Source: HIMB114 sp008638005 (lineage in GTDB: Bacteria; Pseudomonadota; Alphaproteobacteria; Pelagibacterales; Pelagibacteraceae). Taken from it: 64,000 nucleotides of DNA. Positions 58,744 to 64,000 of the stretch are shown here, in pieces (position 1 is the first letter of the stretch; each line of letters opens with the position of its first letter). The notes under the pieces are model-generated. The model made no database searches, was not told the DNA's origin, and saw nothing but the letters and a program-made list of their open reading frames with translations. The position numbers and the translations under genes were made by a program. The stretch covers positions 744,001 to 808,000 of the forward strand of contig CP136340.1 in the NCBI GenBank assembly GCA_032681305.1, read 5' to 3'.

Positions 58744-59752
58744 AAAATTAAAAAAGAAAAAAAAGATTTTAAAAAAATCCAAGTCTAAGAATAAAAAAAA
58801 AATAATTAAAAAAATAAAAAAAAATAAAAAAAAATATGTAAAAAGAAATAATAAAAAAAATTTTCTAAAAAAAAAGAAAAAAATCTATAAAAAGTCTAAA
58901 ATTAAAAAATCAAAAAAAATTAAAAAAAAGAATAAAAAAAAAACAAAAATAAAAAAAATTATAGTAAAAGAAGCGGGTCCATCTTTTTTCCAAAAACTGA
59001 AAGATAAACTTTTTAATTATTTATATAAATTAAAAATCAAATTTTTAATTTTTATTGAAAAGTTTAAAATCAAAAAAAACAAGCAGGATCTTAAAAAACT
59101 TTCACAATTATTAAAAGAAGAGAAAAAGCTCATCGATAAATTCTATCGTGAAAAAGACCAGTTAAGGATTAAACTAATTAAGGATATTAAACGTGAAGAG
59201 AGACAAAAAATATATAATTTAAAAGATCATTTATGGAAAGTAAGCGATCGTTTTTCTGTAGTTAAGGAACGCTATAAAAATTACAGACAAAAAATTAGAG
59301 AACAACAACTTGAAGAATTAGAGATTCGAAGAAAATCAAGAGAAGAAGCTAGAATTATATTAGAAGCTGAAAAAGCTGAAAATGCATTAAAACAGCAGCT
59401 TGTTGAAAGATTAGAGAGGTTTTCAAGAAATATGAAGTCGATCGTTTTTCAAATCAATAAAAGATATATTACAAAAAAAAGATCACCTCTTAGATTTATT
59501 GATAACATTACTGAAAGTGGAGAATGTTTAATTAAAAATGATGATGCCCCAACTGATAAAGACTATTTAATATTATTATATATCGAGGGAGAAAATGTTA
59601 AAGAGCGTTTAAAAAATCCTATTTGTTTGGATGATAAAACAGACATTGGAAGTCCAAAAAATTTTAAACCCAAAAACATTTTTGAAGCGTCAGATTATAT
59701 TATCGATCGATTAGCAATTATGTTTGATAAAGAAAGAAAGCTAAAGAAGTAA
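58736..59752 (+). CDS. Lysine-rich protein with poly-lysine N-terminus, function unknown
   Basis: A 338-residue protein. Of the first 80 residues 46 are lysine, the rest mostly Ile, Asn and Ser. Then a lysine-rich amphipathic segment (about 84-115), a long charged coiled coil (about 115-235, rich in K, E, R and L) and a compact C-terminal domain (about 240-335: RFIDNITESGECL, DYLILLYIEGENVKERLKNP, ASDYIIDRLAIMF). The tail resembles histone H1-like basic domains and would bind nucleic acid or acidic surfaces. The codons are almost all AAA, giving many long A runs. I do not recognise a homologue. The start overlaps the FrnE-like gene by 8 bp. Confidence 0.75.
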   Translation: MAKKLKKKKKILKKSKSKNKKKIIKKIKKNKKKYVKRNNKKNFLKKKKKIYKKSKIKKSKKIKKKNKKKTKIKKIIVKEAGPSFFQKLKDKLFNYLYKLKIKFLIFIEKFKIKKNKQDLKKLSQLLKEEKKLIDKFYREKDQLRIKLIKDIKREERQKIYNLKDHLWKVSDRFSVVKERYKNYRQKIREQQLEELEIRRKSREEARIILEAEKAENALKQQLVERLERFSRNMKSIVFQINKRYITKKRSPLRFIDNITESGECLIKNDDAPTDKDYLILLYIEGENVKERLKNPICLDDKTDIGSPKNFKPKNIFEASDYIIDRLAIMFDKERKLKK

Positions 59753-59753
59753 T

Positions 59754-60530
59754 TTATTTAACAGTTGTTTTTACTGATCCCAATGAGTTTATATGACCTT
59801 CAAATAAACCTCTTTTTAAAATTGGAACAACACCCACTGTTGAGCCTGTGAAAACATAAAAGTTTTTATTTAAATTCACCTTATCTTTTTTGGCCTTATT
59901 TAATAACCAAACTAAAGATTTGATGGGGCTATCGTAAACAGCTTTTGTATTACCGCTAACAGTTTGACCACTTTTTTTATTAAATAATACCGTAGGTAAA
60001 TTATTAATTTTTAATTTTTTAAATTTTTGTTTTTTTCCAATAATAAATTTTACATTACATCCAAAATCAGACATTAGATCGCCAAGACAAGAAACACCCT
60101 TTTTTTTCTGGCGATAACCTACAAGTTCAATGCATGGACCCATACCATCAATGAATTTGGTTATGTTTTTTTCAGTTAACTTAGTCTTGCTTTGTAAAAC
60201 ATTTTTTTTAATAAAATAAAAAACTTCAAGCTCAATACCAAAAGTATTTTTTGATAGCTTGACGTTTGCTCCAGATTTTAAAAGATTTTTTTTAAATATT
60301 GATGCATAAAATGGTTCTTTTTCTTTCCATTTTTTCAACATAGCCTTACCGGTTCCACCGGCTTTAAATCCTATAACTGGATTTTTGATTAACTTTTCCG
60401 AAGCTATTCTTAATGCATTCGCATTTTTTGTATTTTTACAAAACTTTGCTGGAAGCGCTTTTATGAGTTGGTTATTGTTAAATGCTTTGGCTAATTTTTT
60501 GGAATATAAAGAAATTTCTTTTTGAATCAT
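59754..60530 (-). CDS. 2-keto-4-pentenoate hydratase/MhpD-like protein
   Basis: A 258-residue member of the fumarylacetoacetase-like fold, close to 2-hydroxypenta-2,4-dienoate hydratase and 4-oxalocrotonate decarboxylase. The metal-binding glutamates lie in FGIELEVFYFI; GPCIELVGYR and LMSDFGCNVKFIIG follow the family, and the last part FTGSTVGVVPI is the FAH C-terminal block. It probably acts on a small 2-keto acid, perhaps with the aldolase at 57351. It ends 2 bp beyond the convergent lysine-rich gene. Confidence 0.85.
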   Translation of the reverse strand: MIQKEISLYSKKLAKAFNNNQLIKALPAKFCKNTKNANALRIASEKLIKNPVIGFKAGGTGKAMLKKWKEKEPFYASIFKKNLLKSGANVKLSKNTFGIELEVFYFIKKNVLQSKTKLTEKNITKFIDGMGPCIELVGYRQKKKGVSCLGDLMSDFGCNVKFIIGKKQKFKKLKINNLPTVLFNKKSGQTVSGNTKAVYDSPIKSLVWLLNKAKKDKVNLNKNFYVFTGSTVGVVPILKRGLFEGHINSLGSVKTTVK

Positions 60531-60561
60531 AAAAGCTTAGTATGTTTTATTATTTATTTAA

Positions 60562-60660
60562 TCAATGACTTTTTAATTTCACTTTATTTTTTTTACTTAA
60601 TTTAGCCTTTTTATTAAATTTTTTATCTTTTCTTGATTTTCCAGAATATCGTTTGCTCAT
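60562..60660 (-). CDS. 32-residue highly basic peptide
   Basis: Reads MSKRYSGKSRKDKKF, then a lysine-rich stretch, ending VKLKSH. The ATG overlaps the yajQ stop by one base (TAATG), the same coupling seen in other real pairs here. The net charge is strongly positive and the composition looks ribosome- or RNA-associated, though composition alone is weak evidence in this genome. Short and unrecognised; it may be chance. Confidence 0.4.
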   Translation of the reverse strand: MSKRYSGKSRKDKKFNKKAKLSKKNKVKLKSH

Positions 60661-61151
60661 TAATCTCTAAAATTTGTAAATTCAACAGGCTGACCAATAT
60701 CAGTATCTTTTATCATTTGCATAACTTCTTGTAAGTCATCTTTTTTCTTACCGTCAGCTCTTAATTCATCTCCTTGAATTTTAACCTGAACTTTAATTTT
60801 AGATTTTTTAATTTCAGCTATAATTTTTTTTGCTGACTCTTGTGAAATTCCTTCTTTGATTTTTATGATTTGTCTTTTAAAAGATCCTGAAGCTTCTACT
60901 GATTGTTGAATATCAAATATTCTTGGATCAATTTTTCTTTTCACGAGGTGACCTTTCAATAAATCATTTACTTGTTTTAATTTAAGTTCATCGGGAGCTA
61001 CCACTGTAATATTATTTTCCTTAGGGTTTGCTTCGATTACAATATTCAATCCTTTAAAATCAAAACGTGTTGAAATTTCTCGGTTACAGTTTGCAATTGC
61101 ATTTGCAAGTTCTTGTTGATTCACTTTGCTAATTACATCAAATGAAGGCAT
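60660..61151 (-). CDS. yajQ: YajQ-family nucleotide-binding protein
   Basis: A 163-residue protein of the UPF0234/YajQ family, which has two RNP-type ferredoxin domains; Xanthomonas YajQ binds cyclic di-GMP. The start MPSFDVISKVNQQELANAI and the ending VEFTNFRD, as well as FDFKGLNI and DPRIFDIQQSVEA, match the family. Length is normal. It is divergent from glutathione reductase by 39 bp and has a small basic open frame directly after it. Confidence 0.95.
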   Translation of the reverse strand: MPSFDVISKVNQQELANAIANCNREISTRFDFKGLNIVIEANPKENNITVVAPDELKLKQVNDLLKGHLVKRKIDPRIFDIQQSVEASGSFKRQIIKIKEGISQESAKKIIAEIKKSKIKVQVKIQGDELRADGKKKDDLQEVMQMIKDTDIGQPVEFTNFRD

Positions 61152-61190
61152 ATAGAGTTTATATTATATTATAATTATAAAAAAAATATC

Positions 61191-62537
61191 ATGCAAAAAC
61201 AATACGATTTCATTGTAATTGGAGCTGGTTCTGGAGGAGTTAGGTTTGCAAGATTAATGGCAAGCTCTGGTAAAAAAGTTTGTATTATTGAAAACAGTCG
61301 AGTCGGTGGAACCTGTGTTATCCGAGGTTGTGTCCCTAAAAAACTTTATGTTTACGCATCAAATTTTTTAGATCAAGTTATAGACGGAAAATCCTTTGGA
61401 TGGACCATGGGTACCGCTAAGCACAGTTGGTCAAATTTGGTAAATAAAAAAAATAAGGAAATTTCTAGATTAAATAAAATTTATATAAAAAATCTAGAAA
61501 AAGCAGGTGTAAAAATTATTCACGATCATGGATCATTTTTATCATCAAATAAAATTTATTTAAAAAAATGTAAAAAAACAATTTCAGCAAAAAAAATTAT
61601 AATTGCAACAGGGTCAACTCCTAATTATCCAAGCATTCCAGGATCAAACTATGGAATAAGCTCGGATGAATTTTTTGAATTAAAAAAATTACCCAAAAAC
61701 ATTTCAATTGTTGGTAGCGGTTATATTGCACTGGAGTTTGCGTTTTTACTTAAGAATTTAGACTATGAGGTGAATTTAATTATTAGAAAAAAAACAGTTT
61801 TAAATGAATTTGACCCCGATATTGGAGCTCGGGTTCTGAGTTATGCGATTAAAAAAGGTATAAAAGTTTTTCAAGAAACTTTATTAAAAGAAATTAGGAA
61901 AAATAAAAATACCATCAAAATTATTACCAATAAAAAAACGATCCAAACTAACCTTCTTATCTATGCAATAGGACGTACGCCAAATGTAAATAAATTAATT
62001 TTAGAAAACACAAAAGTCAGATTAGATAAAAATAGTGCTATTTTAGTAAATAAAAACTCCAGATCTGCGGATCAAAATATTTATGCCATCGGAGATGTTA
62101 CGAATAGAAAAAATCTTACACCTATAGCAATAAGAGAAGCAGTTATTTTATTTGATCATTTGTGTAATAAAAAAGCCAAACTTAAGTTAGATTATAATAA
62201 AGTTGCATCTGCGATCTTTACTCAGCCAGAGGTTGGTTCTGTTGGATACGGAGAAAATGATCTAATTAAAAAAAAGATAAAGTATAAAGTTTTAAGCACA
62301 GAGTTTAGTCCTCTGAAATATTCTTTTATGAAAAATAAAAAAAGCAAAGTTTTTATAAAAATTATGTATCAACCTAAAACTGAAAAAGTTTTAGGTATTA
62401 TTTATATTGGTGATAGTGCTGCAGAAATTATTCAATCGTTAGCTATTGCTTTTAATAAAGGAATAACTTTAAATGATTTAAAACAAACTGTTCCTGTTCA
62501 CCCAACTTCTTCTGAAGAATTAGTCACTATCTTTTAA
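61191..62537 (+). CDS. gor: Glutathione-disulfide reductase
   Basis: Gor reduces oxidised glutathione with NADPH. The 448-residue FAD-dependent protein has the FAD motif FIVIGAGSGGVRFAR, the redox-active disulfide GGTCVIRGCVPKK (Cys42, Cys47) and the NAD(P)-binding block SIVGSGYIALEFAFLLK. It ends with HPTSSEELVT, whose histidine and glutamate are catalytic. The IRKK after the second Rossmann motif would favour NADPH. It completes the glutathione set with gshA and gshB. Confidence 0.96.
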   Translation: MQKQYDFIVIGAGSGGVRFARLMASSGKKVCIIENSRVGGTCVIRGCVPKKLYVYASNFLDQVIDGKSFGWTMGTAKHSWSNLVNKKNKEISRLNKIYIKNLEKAGVKIIHDHGSFLSSNKIYLKKCKKTISAKKIIIATGSTPNYPSIPGSNYGISSDEFFELKKLPKNISIVGSGYIALEFAFLLKNLDYEVNLIIRKKTVLNEFDPDIGARVLSYAIKKGIKVFQETLLKEIRKNKNTIKIITNKKTIQTNLLIYAIGRTPNVNKLILENTKVRLDKNSAILVNKNSRSADQNIYAIGDVTNRKNLTPIAIREAVILFDHLCNKKAKLKLDYNKVASAIFTQPEVGSVGYGENDLIKKKIKYKVLSTEFSPLKYSFMKNKKSKVFIKIMYQPKTEKVLGIIYIGDSAAEIIQSLAIAFNKGITLNDLKQTVPVHPTSSEELVTIF

Positions 62538-63439
62538 CTATCAATCACTTTTTTACATGTTTCATGCAGGATAGAGTGAAGCTTTACAAGTTGATTAAAA
62601 TCATGATTGTAGCCACCACCTAAGACACCACAGAGTGGAATATTTTTATTAAAAAAATTTCTTATCACCAATTCCTCTCTTTTTTTAATACCATCTTCAC
62701 TAACTTTTAGTTTTCCTAAACGATCATCTTTATGAATATCAACACCAGCAACATAAAAAACAAAATCAAATTTTTTTTGATTTAATTTTTCTAGTAAATT
62801 TTGAATAATTGTAAGGTAGTCTTCATCTTCCATATTATCCTCGAGCTCAATATCAATATTACTAACTTGTTTTTTGGATGGATAATTTTTTTTTGAATGA
62901 ACACTTACAGTAAAAATATTTTCATCATTTTCAAAAATCTTTGCTGTCCCATCTCCTTGATGAACATCAAGATCAAGAATAAGGATCTTTGGTAATTGAT
63001 ATTTTTTTTGAAGATATTTTGCAGCAACCGCTACATCATTAAAAACACAGTAACCATTACCTTCTTTGGCGAAAGCATGGTGTGACCCTCCAGCAGTATT
63101 GCATGCTAATTTATGTTTCAATGCCAGTTTGGCAGCTAAAACGGTACCCCCCGTTGCAACGAAAGATCTTCGTCTGACACTTTTAACAAGCGGAAAGCCA
63201 AGTTTTCTAATTTCTTCTTTGTTTAAAGATAAATTGTTAATTTTATCTATATAATCTTTGTCATGAACACCGACCAATGTTTCAAATGAAACTTCCTCAG
63301 GCTGGTAAGTATTATCTGAATTTGCAATTTTTTTTTCTTTCAATAGATCGATTAAAGAGCCAAATTTTTTAATTGGAAAACGGTGGTCGTCACCAATTTG
63401 TGCAACATAATCAGGATGATTAACTATTGGAATACTCAT
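62534..63439 (-). CDS. Histone deacetylase-like amidohydrolase
   Basis: A 301-residue zinc-dependent deacetylase of the arginase-deacetylase fold. AGGSHHAF carries the catalytic histidine pair and LDLDVHQGDGTA the zinc ligands, with a third ligand Asp in VAGVDIHKDDRLG. GVLGGGYNHD is the conserved ending. Bacterial members remove acetyl groups from acetylated amines, polyamines or lysines; polyamine deacetylation would fit the polyamine operon, but this is only a suggestion. Its start overlaps the stop of the following minus-strand gene (ATGA). It converges with gor (4-bp overlap). Confidence 0.93.
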   Translation of the reverse strand: MSIPIVNHPDYVAQIGDDHRFPIKKFGSLIDLLKEKKIANSDNTYQPEEVSFETLVGVHDKDYIDKINNLSLNKEEIRKLGFPLVKSVRRRSFVATGGTVLAAKLALKHKLACNTAGGSHHAFAKEGNGYCVFNDVAVAAKYLQKKYQLPKILILDLDVHQGDGTAKIFENDENIFTVSVHSKKNYPSKKQVSNIDIELEDNMEDEDYLTIIQNLLEKLNQKKFDFVFYVAGVDIHKDDRLGKLKVSEDGIKKREELVIRNFFNKNIPLCGVLGGGYNHDFNQLVKLHSILHETCKKVIDS

Positions 63440-63999
63440 AAATTAGCTTCTTTAATTAAATGACCTGCGAATGCAAAAGATGCGGACCATGCCGGGCTGA
63501 TTGCATTTAAAACGTGGGTTGTTTGTTTCTGATTAATAATTACAAAATCATTTACTAAATTTTTACTTTGAGGGTCAAAAATTTGAGATCGAATACCAAC
63601 TTTGGTATTCGACAATTCCAAATCATTAGCTTTAAGGTTTTTAAACATCTTTTTGATTTGATTATAAAAACCTTGTTTAGTGAGCAAAGATATTTCCTGA
63701 AATGCCAAAGTCCTAAGCTTGTTTTCATTTAAGATTATTTTTTTTGAAAAATTAAACATAAGATTTATTGTTTCTTTAATGTTGTCTCCAATAAAACTTT
63801 CATATTGTTCTCGTCCAAAAACAGGTGTTGAGCTTGGACCAATATAAAAATCTCCATTTCGATTATGTGATGAGTGCAAACCTAGAAAAGGGTATCTTAA
63901 ATCCGGTATTGGATAAATTAGATGATTAAGTCTAAACTCTTTGTTTTTTATTTTCCAATATTTTCCTTTAAAAGGTAAAAAACTATATCTAAACTCTAA
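63436..63999 (-). CDS. FAD-dependent oxidoreductase, LhgO type (C-terminal part)
   Basis: The frame is open to the right edge, so this 187-residue piece is the C-terminal part of a larger protein. It resembles L-2-hydroxyglutarate oxidase (LhgO) and related DAO-family dehydrogenases: PFKGKYW, the LIYPIPDLRYPFLGLHSSHN block, GDFYIGPSST, and SPAWSASFAFAGHL at the end, which closes the FAD site. The N-terminal Rossmann part lies outside. LhgO oxidises L-2-hydroxyglutarate to 2-oxoglutarate at the membrane. It is coupled to the deacetylase-like gene by a 4-bp overlap. Confidence 0.88.
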   Translation of the reverse strand, partial: LEFRYSFLPFKGKYWKIKNKEFRLNHLIYPIPDLRYPFLGLHSSHNRNGDFYIGPSSTPVFGREQYESFIGDNIKETINLMFNFSKKIILNENKLRTLAFQEISLLTKQGFYNQIKKMFKNLKANDLELSNTKVGIRSQIFDPQSKNLVNDFVIINQKQTTHVLNAISPAWSASFAFAGHLIKEANL

Positions 64000-64000
64000 A

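Noticed and set aside
58736..59000. Poly-lysine N-terminus as a non-coding A-rich artefact
   Set aside because: The frame continues without stop into a coiled coil and a compact C-terminal domain with balanced composition, and its start is coupled to the preceding gene.
1..64000. CRISPR arrays, insertion sequences, prophage or tRNA genes
   Set aside because: No regularly spaced repeats, transposase or phage-like proteins, or cloverleaf-compatible intergenic sequence were seen; nearly all DNA is covered by conserved genes.

Overview
The window is AT-rich, almost fully coding DNA from a free-living alphaproteobacterium with a streamlined genome. It is most likely a SAR11 (Pelagibacterales) marine bacterium or a close relative. 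The reasons are the very low GC, median gene spacing near zero with frequent ATGA and TAATG stop/start overlaps, poly-A-rich lysine coding, and alphaproteobacterial gene sets (RegB/RegA, ChvI/ChvG next to ahcY, fabA-fabB-fabI, a fused coaBC, glutathione metabolism). I see no rRNA, tRNA, insertion sequence, prophage or CRISPR array. Only two gene-free stretches exceed 200 bp: upstream of dnaA, and between the ornithine decarboxylase-type gene and regA.

Region by region. 1-4816 (+): the 3' part of miaB, then phoH-like, ybeY, corC, metK and trmB. trmB carries an apparent -1 frameshift in a run of ten A. 4853-12256 (+): a terminator-like hairpin just before nusA, then nusA-infB-rbfA-truB-rpsO-pnp (translation initiation, ribosome maturation, RNA decay). 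12271-19928 (-): ubiE-ubiB-coaBC-dut-moeB/thiF-like-SH3 protein-fabA-fabB-fabI (ubiquinone, CoA, dUTP control, unsaturated fatty acids). 19965-28814 (+): mutM, rpsT, dnaA-dnaN-recF-gyrB, regB. 28796-31883 (-): a three-gene polyamine operon (group IV decarboxylase, deoxyhypusine-synthase-like protein, agmatinase-like ureohydrolase) lying between regB and regA (32091-32654, +). 32647-34356 (-): an ABC ATPase, bioY and a DUF6314-like gene. 34407-42811 (+): polA, chvI-chvG, ahcY, tsaE, amgK and murU.

42801-50917 is mixed in strand: gpmA, cutA, a VanZ-like protein, an RND efflux pump with a periplasmic adaptor that appears to lack the alpha-helical hairpin, a mercaptopyruvate-type sulfurtransferase, an EamA transporter, an AlkA-like glycosylase and a DUF1330 protein. 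50980-55909: gshA-gshB, hsp20 and an S9 oligopeptidase. 55912-59752 (+): a tightly coupled, poorly characterised group made of a membrane J-domain protein, a 40-residue membrane peptide, an AsmA-like protein, a HpcH/HpaI aldolase, a FrnE/DsbA-like protein and a lysine-rich protein. 59754-64000: a hydratase/FAH-like enzyme, a 32-residue basic peptide, yajQ, glutathione reductase, a histone-deacetylase-like amidohydrolase and a partial LhgO-type oxidoreductase that runs off the window.

The genes are mostly core housekeeping, and the interest lies in what has been trimmed or altered. Examples are the frameshifted trmB, the absence of lnt, rimP and ylxR from positions where relatives carry them, ChvG/ChvI beside ahcY without HPr kinase/PTS genes, a hairpin-less efflux adaptor, a deoxyhypusine-synthase homologue in a bacterium, and small overlapping genes that standard gene calling misses. 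Redox and thiol genes (regB/regA, gshA, gshB, gor, a sulfurtransferase, a FrnE-like protein) recur across the window.
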